A DNA stretch of 64,000 nucleotides from Sphingobium sp. AP50 (GTDB taxonomy: Bacteria > Pseudomonadota > Alphaproteobacteria > Sphingomonadales > Sphingomonadaceae), in NCBI RefSeq assembly GCF_900109095.1, contig NZ_FNYZ01000010.1, positions 1-64,000 on the forward strand, given 5' to 3'. Below, piece after piece: positions 54,917 to 63,435 of the stretch (its first letter is position 1; each line of letters opens with the position of its first letter). A program made the translations under genes and the position numbers. The notes below the pieces were generated by a model. The model had not been told where the DNA came from. It was given only the letters and a program-made list of their open reading frames with translations, and searched no databases.

Positions 54917-55492
54917 TCAGACTGCGCGAACCTCGGTCACTTCGGGGACATAATGTTTCAGCAACTGCTCGATCCCGTTCTTCAGCGTGGCGCTGGAGGA
55001 GGGGCAGCCCGAGCAGGCGCCCTGCATCTGGAGGTAGACGGTGCCCTTGTCGAAGCCGCGATAGATGATGTCGCCGCCGTCATTGGCCACGGCTGGGCGG
55101 ACGCGGGTTTCGATCAGGTCGCGAATCTGTTCGATGATTTCTGCATCTTCCGGATCATCTGCGAAGCCCGCGTCTTCCGCCGGGACGGTGATACCCGCCG
55201 CGCTGCCGGGCGCGAACAGTGGCATGTTGGCGGAAAAATGCTCCAGCAAGGTGGCCAGCACATCGGGCTTCACGTCGGACCATTCCGATCCCGGCGCGAT
55301 CGTGACCGACACGAAATGGCTGCCGAAGAAGACGCCGGTCACGTCGCCCAGGCCGAATAGCGCATCGGCCAACGGGGATGCTTCGGCTTCCTCGGGCGTT
55401 GCGAAATCGCGCGTTCCCGAACCCATGACCTCACGGCCGGGCAGGAATTTGATGGTCGCCGGGTTGGGCGTCAGTTCGGTCTCGATCAGCAT
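54917..55492 (-). CDS. NifU-like iron-sulfur carrier (NfuA type)
   Basis: A 191-residue protein with an N-terminal Nfu_N domain (MLIETELTPNPATIKFLPGR, VTGVFFGSHFVSVTIAPGSE) and a C-terminal NifU domain with the cluster-binding cysteines in QGACSGCPSSSATLKNGIEQ (CxxC). It delivers 4Fe-4S clusters to target enzymes; MiaB in this window is one such kind of target. Longer frames start at 55501 and 55555, but ATG 55492 matches the alphaproteobacterial family start. Confidence 0.93.
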   Translation of the reverse strand: MLIETELTPNPATIKFLPGREVMGSGTRDFATPEEAEASPLADALFGLGDVTGVFFGSHFVSVTIAPGSEWSDVKPDVLATLLEHFSANMPLFAPGSAAGITVPAEDAGFADDPEDAEIIEQIRDLIETRVRPAVANDGGDIIYRGFDKGTVYLQMQGACSGCPSSSATLKNGIEQLLKHYVPEVTEVRAV

Positions 55493-55589
55493 GGCGCCCA
55501 TGTGGCGACTGGCGCGGCCAAGATCAAGCGTTTCGGGAACTTCATCTGACGCCATCGATTGACAGGGAAAGCTGCAAGGAGACTGGACC

Positions 55590-56060
55590 ATGACTGACCA
55601 AGATAAAATTCGCGATCGCTTCTGGGTCGAACTGTCCAGCAGCCCTTTTCTGATGGTGGGTTTGCAGGGTGCTGGCGGCCATAGCCTGCCGATGACGGCG
55701 CAACTCGATCCCAAGGCCAATCATTGCTTCTGGTTCTACACCTCGAAGGATAATCGACTGGCGCCGGGCGGGCCGGCCATGGCGCAATTTTCGGCGAAGG
55801 ATCATTATCTGTTCGCCTGTATCGAAGGCGTACTTGTGCCCGAAGCCGACCCGGCGGTGATCGATCGCTACTGGTCGAAGCAGGTAGAGGCCTGGTATCC
55901 GGGCGGACGGGCTGATCCTAATTTGCTGATGCTGCGTTTTGACTTGGGCAAGGCGGAAATCTGGCGTTCCGATCTGTCGATCGGTGGCGTATTCAAGATG
56001 TTGTTCGGTGGTGATGTGCGCGGTGAACTGAAGGACAAGCATGCCGAAGTAGCGCTCTGA
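55590..56060 (+). CDS. Pyridoxamine 5'-phosphate oxidase-like general stress protein
   Basis: A 156-residue split-barrel flavin-binding-type protein. FWVELSSSPFLMVGLQ, CFWFYTSKDNRLAPGGPAMA and ARYWSK-like VIDRYWSKQVEAWYPGG resemble the general stress protein 26 group, which binds FMN or F420-type cofactor rather than making pyridoxal phosphate. AAGGAG lies about 8 nt before ATG 55590. It diverges from nfuA and is followed by its own terminator. Confidence 0.85.
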   Translation: MTDQDKIRDRFWVELSSSPFLMVGLQGAGGHSLPMTAQLDPKANHCFWFYTSKDNRLAPGGPAMAQFSAKDHYLFACIEGVLVPEADPAVIDRYWSKQVEAWYPGGRADPNLLMLRFDLGKAEIWRSDLSIGGVFKMLFGGDVRGELKDKHAEVAL

Positions 56061-56087
56061 TCCCGATCGAATGAGATAAATGATGAG

Positions 56088-56122
56088 GCGGCCCGACTGA
56101 AAAGTGGGGCCGCTTGCTTTTT
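56088..56122 (+). terminator. Intrinsic terminator after PPOX-like gene
   Basis: GCGGCCC and GGGCCGC form the stem around ACTGAAAAGTG-like loop sequence, followed by TTGCTTTTT. It is about 28 nt past the stop. Confidence 0.75.
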
Positions 56123-56347
56123 GCCTGTGTTTCGGCCATAGGCGCCGCAGCGCAGCAGATGGTCCCTGTGACCCCCAGCGATTGGCAGCGTGATCGTCCT
56201 CTCCTCCGAAGGGTGCAAGGACCGGCCAATGACAGTCTGCGCCAAGCTTGAGGCTTCCCTTTTCACGCGGGTCGTTTCGTAACCCGCCTTGCGCCCTCTC
56301 TGCGTCTTGCAGACAGTCGGCGCCCGGCCGACTTGTGAGCAATATCC

Positions 56348-57733
56348 ATGGAATTTACCGACCTCGGCCTTTCTGAGCCGATTCTGAAGGCGCTCGCCGC
56401 CAAGAAATATGCCAATCCCACCCCGATCCAGCAAAAGGCGATCCCCGTCCTGCTGGAAGGCAAGGATCTGTGCGGCATCGCCCAGACCGGCACGGGCAAG
56501 ACCGCAGCCTTTGCGCTGCCCAGCCTCGACTATTTCGCCCGCAATCCCAAGCCGACCCCGATCAAGGGCTGCCGGATGCTGGTGCTGTCGCCCACCCGCG
56601 AACTCGCCGCGCAGATCGCGCAGAGCTTCCGCGATTATGGCCGCTTCATGCGCCTCTCGGTGGAAACCGTCTTCGGTGGCGTGCCGATCGGCAAGCAGAT
56701 CCGCGCCTTGTCCGCTGGTGTCGACATCGTCGTCGCCACGCCCGGTCGCCTGCTCGACCTGATCGACCAGCGCGCCTTCACCATCAAGGACACGGAAATC
56801 TTCGTCCTCGACGAGGCGGACCAGATGATGGACATGGGTTTCATCCACCCGCTGCGCCGCGTCGCCAAGATGCTGCCCACCGGCCGTCAGAACCTGTTCT
56901 TCTCGGCTACCATGCCCAAGGAGATCGAGGCGCTCGCCGCCCAGTTCCTGAACAACCCGGTCAAGGTCAGCGTCGCCCCGCAGTCCACCACGGCAGAGCG
57001 CGTGCGCCAGCGGATGACCTTCGTCAATCAGGCGGAAAAGCAGGCGCTGCTGCACATCGTCCTCAAGAATGAGGATATCGACCGCGCGCTCATCTTCACC
57101 CGCACCAAGCATGGCGCGGATCGCGTCGTGCGCTTTCTGGAGGGTGCGGGCATCGACGCCTTCGCCATCCACGGCAACAAGAGCCAGGGCCAGCGCACGA
57201 CCGCGCTCCAGGCCTTCCGTCAGGGCAAGGTGAAGTTGCTGGTAGCGACCGACATCGCCGCACGCGGCATCGACGTGTCGGGCGTCAGCCATGTCATCAA
57301 CTTCGAAATCCCCAATGTGGCCGAACAATATGTTCACCGCATCGGCCGCACCGCGCGCGCTGGTGCTGATGGCATCGCGATCAGCTTCGTGGCGGATGAC
57401 GAGCGGCCCTATCTGAAGGCCATCGAGAAGGCGACGCGCGTCAAGCTGGAGATCGAGCCGCTGCCGGAGAATTTCCTGGAAGCGGTGCGCAACCTGCCCA
57501 AGCCTGCCGCGCCCAAGAAGGGGCCGAGCCAGAGCCCGCAGCAGCAGGCTAAGCGCGCCGAAGGGCAGCGCCGCTATCAGGATGGCCAGAAGCAGCAGCG
57601 CGGCGCACCCGACCGGGCGCATCGTGCGGATTCGGAAGGCGGCGAGAAGCGGCCCTTCAACCGTCGCCGCAAGAGCGGCGGCGTGGGCGCGCACAAGGGC
57701 GCGGTCCAGCGCACCGGCGCACCGCGCTCATAA
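56348..57733 (+). CDS. DEAD-box RNA helicase (RhlE-like)
   Basis: A 461-residue helicase. The Q motif is GLSEPILKALAAKKYANPTP with IQQKAIP. Motif I is AQTGTGKTAAF, Ia PTREL, Ib TPGRL, II DEAD (VLDEADQMMDMGF), III SAT, V DIAARGIDV and VI HRIGRTARAG. After about residue 375 comes a disordered, Gln/Arg/Lys-rich tail (QQQAKRAEGQRRYQDGQKQQ) for RNA contact. RhlE-type members act in ribosome assembly and mRNA decay. A leader of about 220 nt precedes it, and a strong terminator follows. Confidence 0.93.
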   Translation: MEFTDLGLSEPILKALAAKKYANPTPIQQKAIPVLLEGKDLCGIAQTGTGKTAAFALPSLDYFARNPKPTPIKGCRMLVLSPTRELAAQIAQSFRDYGRFMRLSVETVFGGVPIGKQIRALSAGVDIVVATPGRLLDLIDQRAFTIKDTEIFVLDEADQMMDMGFIHPLRRVAKMLPTGRQNLFFSATMPKEIEALAAQFLNNPVKVSVAPQSTTAERVRQRMTFVNQAEKQALLHIVLKNEDIDRALIFTRTKHGADRVVRFLEGAGIDAFAIHGNKSQGQRTTALQAFRQGKVKLLVATDIAARGIDVSGVSHVINFEIPNVAEQYVHRIGRTARAGADGIAISFVADDERPYLKAIEKATRVKLEIEPLPENFLEAVRNLPKPAAPKKGPSQSPQQQAKRAEGQRRYQDGQKQQRGAPDRAHRADSEGGEKRPFNRRRKSGGVGAHKGAVQRTGAPRS

Positions 57734-57738
57734 TGATA

Positions 57739-57771
57739 AAAAGGCCGCTGCAGGATATGCGGCGGCCTTTT
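57739..57771. terminator. Intrinsic terminator after DEAD-box gene
   Basis: AAAAGGCCGC pairs with GCGGCCTTTT around a 13-nt loop; the A and T tracts make it usable on both strands. It begins 6 nt after the stop. Confidence 0.88.
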
Positions 57772-57834
57772 GAATTTATGGCTGCCCTCTTTGTCAGTGG
57801 CCATTCAGAAAAATGCCGTTAGGTTCTCCTGCCT

Positions 57835-60723
57835 ATGCATTTTTCCCTCCGCCGTCCGGCTGCTTCGCTCTCCATCATCGCCCTGATCCTGTCGGGATCG
57901 CCGCTCGCGGCGCGAACCGATCCTGCCGCCGCACCTGCTGCGACGCAGGGCGCGACGCAAGCGCAGATCCGACCCTGGCTCTACGAAAATAGCGACGTGC
58001 CGATCGACGCTGCATGGCGCTTCGGCACGCTCTCCAACGGACTGCGCTATGCGGTCCGGCGCAATGGCGTGCCGCCGGGGCAGGTGTCGGTGCGGTTGCG
58101 GATCGACGCCGGTTCGCTGATGGAGCAGCCAGACGAACTGGGTTACGCCCATTATATCGAACATCTTTCGATGCGCGGATCGCGCCATGTGCCCGATGGC
58201 GAATCCAAGCGTATCTGGCAGCGGCTGGGCGTGACTTTCGGCAGCGATAGCAATGCGCAGACCACACCGACCGGCACCACCTATGCGCTCGATCTGCCGC
58301 AGGCGACACCGGCGAGCCTGGGCGAGAGTATGAAGATATTGTCCGGCATGATGACCGATCCCAATATCGTAGACAGCGCCGTGGCGGCGGAACGGGCGGT
58401 CGTGCTGGCCGAACGGCGCGAAAGCGACGGCCCGCAGATGCGCTTATCCGACGCCAGCCGACTGCATTTCTTCGCGGGTCAACCGCTGGCCGATCATGCG
58501 CCGATCGGCACGGTGGCCACGCTCAACGCCGCGACGGCCGCGAAGATCGAAGCCTTCCATCAGCGCTGGTATCGCCCGGAAAATGCCGTGATCGCCATCG
58601 CCGGCGATATCGATCCTGCGCAGGCGGAGCAGCTTATCAAGGATAATTTCGGGAGCTGGACCGTGCCGGGCAAGGGGGCGCCGCTCCCTGATTTTGGCGC
58701 GCCCGATCCGAAACAGCCTGCGACCCGCGTGGTGGTGGAGCCCGGCGTGCCGCTGGGGCTGACCATGGCATGGCTGCGCCCCTGGACGCCGCATGCCGAC
58801 ACCATCGTCTATAATCAGGACAAGCTGACCGACATGCTGGCGTTGCAGATCGTCAGCCGGCGGCTGGAGCAGGCGGCGCGCGCGGGCGGCAGCTTCCTTC
58901 AGGCCGGTGTCGATCAGGAAGATGTCAGCCGGTCCGTCGACGGCACCTTCCTGACCATTGTGCCGACTGGCGAGAATTGGGAAAAGGCGCTTGCCGATGT
59001 GCGCGCCATCATCGAGGACGCAAAGGCGACGCCGCCCAGCCAGGCCGAAATCGACCGCGAATATGCGCAGATGGATACCGCGCTTTCTATCGGCGTCGAA
59101 AATGCCGACACCGAAGCCGGATCGAAACAGGCGAGCGATCTGGTCAGCGCCGTCGACATTCGCGAAACCACCGTCAGTCCACAGGCGGCGGTCGATATCT
59201 TCCGCGCGGGCAAGCCGACGATGACGCCGGACAAAATCCTGGATTCCACCCGCCGGCTCTTTTCGGCCGGAGTGTTCCGCGCGCTGATGGTGACGGGCCA
59301 GGTGCAGCCGGGGCTGGACGCGAAGCTGGCGGCTGCCGTCGCCGCGCCGGTCAAGGCCGCCACCAACGCCCGACTGGCGGACAAGGCCGTGACCATGGAC
59401 GACCTGCCGAAGTTCGGGACGCCCGGAACCGTCGTGTCGCGCAAGCCGATCGGCCTTCAGGGCATGGAGGAAATCACCTTCGCCAACGGGGTCAAGCTGA
59501 CTCTGTTCGCCAATGATATCGAAACGGAAAAGGTGCGGATCAACGTCCGCTTCGGCCATGGGCAGCAGGCCTTTTCGCCGACGAAGCCTGTGCCGGGCTG
59601 GGCGGCCGACTATGCGCTGGTGGCCAGCGGCATCGGCAAGCTGGGCCAGCGGGAACTGGATGACCTGACCAATGGTCGTCGCATGGGCATGGGCTTCAAC
59701 ATCGACGATGATGCCTTCGAAATGCAGGTCGTCACGCGACCGGCCGACTATAAGGACCAGTTGCGTCTGTTCGCGGCCAAGCTGGCGCAGCCCGGCTGGG
59801 ACCCGGCGCCGATCGCGCGGGTAAAGACCGGGGCAGGGGTGGCCTATGACGCTATGTCGCGATCGCCCGATGCTGTGCTGGGTCGCGATCTCAACTGGCT
59901 GTTGCATGACAAGGATGTGCGTTTCCGCACTCCATCGCGGGCAGAAATCGATGCGCTGACGCCACAGGCCTTCCGCGCCACATGGGAACCGATCCTGGCG
60001 TCCGGCCCGATCGAAATTCAGATTTTCGGGCAGGTGAAGGCGGAGGATGCCATCGCGACGGTGGCGTCCACCTTCGGCGCGCTGCCGCCGCGGCCCGATG
60101 TGCCGGTGCCGGCCGCCAATCGCGCCATGCGTTTCCCCGCCCATGTCGAAACGCCGGTCGTGCTGCGACACAAGGGGGAGAAGGAGCAGGCGGCGGCCGT
60201 CATGGCCTGGCCAACTTCGGGCGGCTTTGCGCTTCAGAAGGAAGGGCGTCAGCTTGAAATCCTGACCCAGATTTTCAACGATCGCCTGTTCGACAAGCTG
60301 CGTTCGACCGAAGGGGCTGCCTATTCGCCGAGCGTCCAGAATAACTGGCCCTTCTCCTATGACAGCGGCGGCTATATCCTCGTCACCAGCCAGGTGCGGC
60401 CCGACCGGATCAATTATTTCTACAGCGTGGTGAAGGATACGGCGGCCGATCTGGTGAAAACCCCGGTCAGCGCCGATGAATTGCAGCGTGCGGTGGCGCC
60501 CATGCAACAGCTTCTGATGCGGGCCAGTACCGGCAACGCTTTCTGGATGAACCAGATGGAAGGCGCGACCCACGACCCGCGCTATGTCGAAGCGATGAAA
60601 TCCATGTCGCCGGATATGCTGTCGGTCACGCCAGAACAGCTTCAGGCGCTTGCCGCCAAATATCTGGTTCCGGCAAAAAGCTGGTCGGCCATAGTCCTGC
60701 CGGAAGGAGTCGCGGCCAAGTGA
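57835..60723 (+). CDS. M16 family metallopeptidase (pitrilysin-like), exported
   Basis: A 962-residue zinc peptidase with a signal peptide (about residues 1-27, ending PLAA). The inverted zinc motif HYIEH is at 106-110, with the more distant glutamate in AAERAVVLAERRE. Two repeated M16 halves follow: the first is catalytic, the second (from about residue 500, GLQGMEEITFANGVKLTLFA) lacks HxxEH. Such periplasmic enzymes degrade peptides in a closed chamber. The size is that of sphingomonad insulinase-like peptidases. It is monocistronic. Confidence 0.92.
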   Translation: MHFSLRRPAASLSIIALILSGSPLAARTDPAAAPAATQGATQAQIRPWLYENSDVPIDAAWRFGTLSNGLRYAVRRNGVPPGQVSVRLRIDAGSLMEQPDELGYAHYIEHLSMRGSRHVPDGESKRIWQRLGVTFGSDSNAQTTPTGTTYALDLPQATPASLGESMKILSGMMTDPNIVDSAVAAERAVVLAERRESDGPQMRLSDASRLHFFAGQPLADHAPIGTVATLNAATAAKIEAFHQRWYRPENAVIAIAGDIDPAQAEQLIKDNFGSWTVPGKGAPLPDFGAPDPKQPATRVVVEPGVPLGLTMAWLRPWTPHADTIVYNQDKLTDMLALQIVSRRLEQAARAGGSFLQAGVDQEDVSRSVDGTFLTIVPTGENWEKALADVRAIIEDAKATPPSQAEIDREYAQMDTALSIGVENADTEAGSKQASDLVSAVDIRETTVSPQAAVDIFRAGKPTMTPDKILDSTRRLFSAGVFRALMVTGQVQPGLDAKLAAAVAAPVKAATNARLADKAVTMDDLPKFGTPGTVVSRKPIGLQGMEEITFANGVKLTLFANDIETEKVRINVRFGHGQQAFSPTKPVPGWAADYALVASGIGKLGQRELDDLTNGRRMGMGFNIDDDAFEMQVVTRPADYKDQLRLFAAKLAQPGWDPAPIARVKTGAGVAYDAMSRSPDAVLGRDLNWLLHDKDVRFRTPSRAEIDALTPQAFRATWEPILASGPIEIQIFGQVKAEDAIATVASTFGALPPRPDVPVPAANRAMRFPAHVETPVVLRHKGEKEQAAAVMAWPTSGGFALQKEGRQLEILTQIFNDRLFDKLRSTEGAAYSPSVQNNWPFSYDSGGYILVTSQVRPDRINYFYSVVKDTAADLVKTPVSADELQRAVAPMQQLLMRASTGNAFWMNQMEGATHDPRYVEAMKSMSPDMLSVTPEQLQALAAKYLVPAKSWSAIVLPEGVAAK

Positions 60724-60780
60724 CGCGACGGGCGGCAGCGTGCGGGCAGCCGTGATCGGCTGCCTCGCGCTGCACTGCAA

Positions 60781-60939
60781 TCAGGCGGGTTGTTCTTCGC
60801 GGATCAATTGCTGGTAAAGTCGAACATATTCAAGATGAAGGTCGCGAATTACCGGATTTTGGCTCTGTTCCGCAAGTTCCCGGTTTCGTTCGAGTCGTTC
60901 GAAGAAGTAGCTCTGGTCGAAACGTCCGTCGGTTATCAT
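60781..60939 (-). CDS. Small hypothetical protein, helical
   Basis: A 52-residue frame on the minus strand, MITDGRFDQSYFFERLERNR then ELAEQSQNPVIRDLHLEYVR, ending REEQPA. It is charged and predicted helical throughout, without Cys or a signal. GGGAGG lies 6 nt before ATG 60939, a strong ribosome site. It resembles small sphingomonad proteins with FDQ-Y-xER-x-x-R-x-LA patterns, but I cannot name a family. It diverges from the glycosyltransferase pair. Confidence 0.68.
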   Translation of the reverse strand: MITDGRFDQSYFFERLERNRELAEQSQNPVIRDLHLEYVRLYQQLIREEQPA

Positions 60940-61184
60940 GTCTTGCCTCCCGATCATCTGTTCTGATTAATGACAGAGGGCGTCATAAGTTGCGGCATTG
61001 CAACATGATCGGGCGGATGATGCGGCGGGTCGTGGGGGAGGTGCGATGGAAAGTAAATTTGCCTTTTTGTGTATTTCATTCTTCTATCCATGACTTCCCG
61101 AAGGGGCATGTTGCGTATTTTGCGAAGAGAGATTGCCCCGTTGAAGACTGACATGCCTTCCGCGTCCGTAAGGGAAATTGCGCG
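60940..61184. promoter_or_regulatory. AT-rich divergent promoter region upstream of glycosyltransferases
   Basis: About 245 nt between divergent starts with an AT-rich core near 61048-61085 (GTAAATTTGCCTTTTTGTGT, then ATTTCATTC). No protein frame is supported. AT-rich upstream regions of exopolysaccharide genes are typical MucR/Ros targets; that link is inference. Confidence 0.4.
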
Positions 61185-62288
61185 ATGAGCCTGCGGATCA
61201 TCCTGTCCGTGGAAGCGCTGGAACCGCATCTGTCCGGCATCGGCAGATATAATTGGGCGCTGGCGTCACGGATGGCGTCCCTGTCCGCGATCGAAGACCT
61301 GCGCTTCTGGCGCAGCGGGCACTGGATTGCCGATCCTGCCGCTTTGCTCAACCCGGATCGCATCCTGCCGCGTGACTGGCGCCCGCGCTGGTGGCGCGAT
61401 CTGTCCCAGCAACGCTTCTGGCGCACGCATCTTTTTCACGGGCCCAATTATTTCCTGCCCGACTGGGCGGAAGGCGGCGTGGTCACGGTGCATGACCTGT
61501 CCGTCCTGCGCTACCCCGAAACCCATCCGGCCGATCGCATCGCCCATTTCGAGCGGCGCTTCAGCCAGTCGCTGGCGATAGCGGGCCATGTCATCACCGA
61601 CAGCGATACTGTGCGCCGGGAAGTGATCGACGCTTTTTCGCTCGATGCCGGGCAGGTGACGGCGATCCCACTTGGAGTCGACGCTGCCTTCCATCCTCGC
61701 GATGCAGCAGAAGTCGTGCCCGTGCTGGCGGGTTATGGCCTGACGCCTAATGGCTATGCCCTGTGCGTGTCGACAGTCGAGCCGCGCAAGCGGATCGCGC
61801 AATTGTTGCAGGCCTGGTCGTTGCTGCCGCCCGCCTTGCGCCATCGCAGGCCGCTGATGGTGACGGGCGGGCGGGGCTGGCTGAGCGAGGATATTCGCGC
61901 ACTGATGGAGCAGGGGCAGGCGCGGGGCTGGGTCCGCTATCTGGGTTTCGTGCCGGACGAAGACCTGCCGATCCTCTATGCTGGCGCTGGCCTGTTCCTT
62001 TATCCGTCCGTCTATGAAGGCTTCGGACTGCCGCCGGTGGAGGCGATGGCCAGCGGCGTGCCTGTGCTGGTCGCCAACGCCTCCTGCCTGCCCGAAGTCA
62101 CCGGCGGGGCGGCGATGCTGGTCGAACCGGACGATGTCGACGGCTTCGCCCGCCGCATCGCGCAGGCGCTGGAGGATGATGCATGGCGCGCGCAGGCCCG
62201 CGCGGCCGGACTGGCGGTCGCGGCGAAATATGACTGGGACGCTTGCGTTCGGAATACGGTGGCGCTTTACGGGCGGCTCCATGGCTGA
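61185..62288 (+). CDS. GT4-family glycosyltransferase, first of tandem pair
   Basis: A 367-residue GT-B enzyme. The N-terminal domain starts RIILSVEALEPHLSGIGRYN (the glycine-rich acceptor loop), with HGPNYFLP and TVHDLSVLRYPETHP. The donor domain has LCVSTVEPRKRIAQLLQAW and the E-x7-E region YEGFGLPPVEAMASGVPVLV. The closest relatives I recall are mannosyl- or rhamnosyl-transferases of exopolysaccharide clusters. The donor and acceptor are not readable. AAGGGAAA precedes the ATG. It is a paralogue of the next gene, which follows after 21 nt. Confidence 0.88.
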   Translation: MSLRIILSVEALEPHLSGIGRYNWALASRMASLSAIEDLRFWRSGHWIADPAALLNPDRILPRDWRPRWWRDLSQQRFWRTHLFHGPNYFLPDWAEGGVVTVHDLSVLRYPETHPADRIAHFERRFSQSLAIAGHVITDSDTVRREVIDAFSLDAGQVTAIPLGVDAAFHPRDAAEVVPVLAGYGLTPNGYALCVSTVEPRKRIAQLLQAWSLLPPALRHRRPLMVTGGRGWLSEDIRALMEQGQARGWVRYLGFVPDEDLPILYAGAGLFLYPSVYEGFGLPPVEAMASGVPVLVANASCLPEVTGGAAMLVEPDDVDGFARRIAQALEDDAWRAQARAAGLAVAAKYDWDACVRNTVALYGRLHG

Positions 62289-62309
62289 ACAATATGGCAA
62301 GGGGCCGGC

Positions 62310-63428
62310 ATGAAGAAGCGCGTCATCCTGTCGGTCGAGGCGCTCAGTCCACAACTGACTGGCGTTGGCCGCTATGTCTGGGAACTGGCGCAGCGCCTAC
62401 CGGTGGAGCCGGGCATAAAGTCGGTCCGCTATGTCCGGAACGACCACTGGATTGCCGATCCGATGAAGCTGCTGATCGATGGCCCGCGCCGCAAGAAGTC
62501 GGCCTATGAACTCTGGATGCGCAAGGTCAGCAAGAAACCGCGTCGCCTGCGGGATCGCATTCATGCGCGTTTCTCCGTCTGCCACGGTCCCAATTTCTTC
62601 CTGCCCGAATTTGCCGAGCATGGGATTATCACCATCCATGACCTGTCCGTCTTCCGCTATCCCGAAACCCATCCGGCGGAGCGGCGCGCGCAGTTCGATC
62701 AGGAATTCGCCGCTACCCTTGGCCGTACCGCGCATATCATCACCGTGTCGGAAACGGTGCGGCAGGAAGTGATCGCCTTCACCGGCTTCGCGCCTGACAA
62801 GGTGACGGCCATTCATCAGGGGGTAGGGCCGACCTTTCATCCCCGTGCGCCAGAACAGCTTTCGCCCGTTCTGGCAGGGATGGGCCTGACACCGGGTGGT
62901 TATGCCTTGTGCGTGTCGACTATAGAGCCGCGCAAGCGGATTAGCGAACTGCTGAAGGCCTGGCGTCTGCTCCCGCTGGCCCTGCGAAACCGCTGTCCGA
63001 TCGTGCTGGCGGGATCATCGGGCTGGCTGAGCGACGCGATATTGCGCGACATGGCCGATGCGGAGCGGGAAGGCTGGCTGCGCTATATCCGTTATGTCGA
63101 GGAAGCGGCGCTGCCCGCCCTTTATGCCGGGGCCAGGCTGTTCGTCTATCCGTCGGTCTATGAAGGCTTCGGCCTGCCGCCGATCGAGGCGATGGCCAGT
63201 GGCGTGCCGACCATCGTCGCCGATATTTCCTGCCTGCCCGAAGTCACCGCCGGTGCGGCCATGCTGACCGATCCGGACGATGTCGATCGCTTCGTCCGCG
63301 ATCTGGAACGCGGCCTGCTGGATGATGGCTGGCGGCAATCGGCGGCAGAGGCCGGTCTTGCCGTAGCGGCTGGCTATAGCTGGGCGCGATGCGTGCAGGA
63401 AACGGCGCAACTCTACGGGCGGCTATAG
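62310..63428 (+). CDS. GT4-family glycosyltransferase, second of tandem pair
   Basis: A 372-residue paralogue of the upstream enzyme, aligned over its whole length: VILSVEALSPQLTGVGRYVW, CHGPNFFLP, TIHDLSVFRYPETHP, LCVSTIEPRKRISELLKAW and YEGFGLPPIEAMASGVPTIV. It has an insertion after the N-terminal strand (MKLLIDGPRRKKSAYELWMR) that the first copy lacks, so the acceptor probably differs. GGGG precedes ATG 62310. The pair suggests duplication, with each copy adding a sugar to the same polymer or glycolipid. Confidence 0.88.
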   Translation: MKKRVILSVEALSPQLTGVGRYVWELAQRLPVEPGIKSVRYVRNDHWIADPMKLLIDGPRRKKSAYELWMRKVSKKPRRLRDRIHARFSVCHGPNFFLPEFAEHGIITIHDLSVFRYPETHPAERRAQFDQEFAATLGRTAHIITVSETVRQEVIAFTGFAPDKVTAIHQGVGPTFHPRAPEQLSPVLAGMGLTPGGYALCVSTIEPRKRISELLKAWRLLPLALRNRCPIVLAGSSGWLSDAILRDMADAEREGWLRYIRYVEEAALPALYAGARLFVYPSVYEGFGLPPIEAMASGVPTIVADISCLPEVTAGAAMLTDPDDVDRFVRDLERGLLDDGWRQSAAEAGLAVAAGYSWARCVQETAQLYGRL

Positions 63429-63435
63429 GCCGCCT

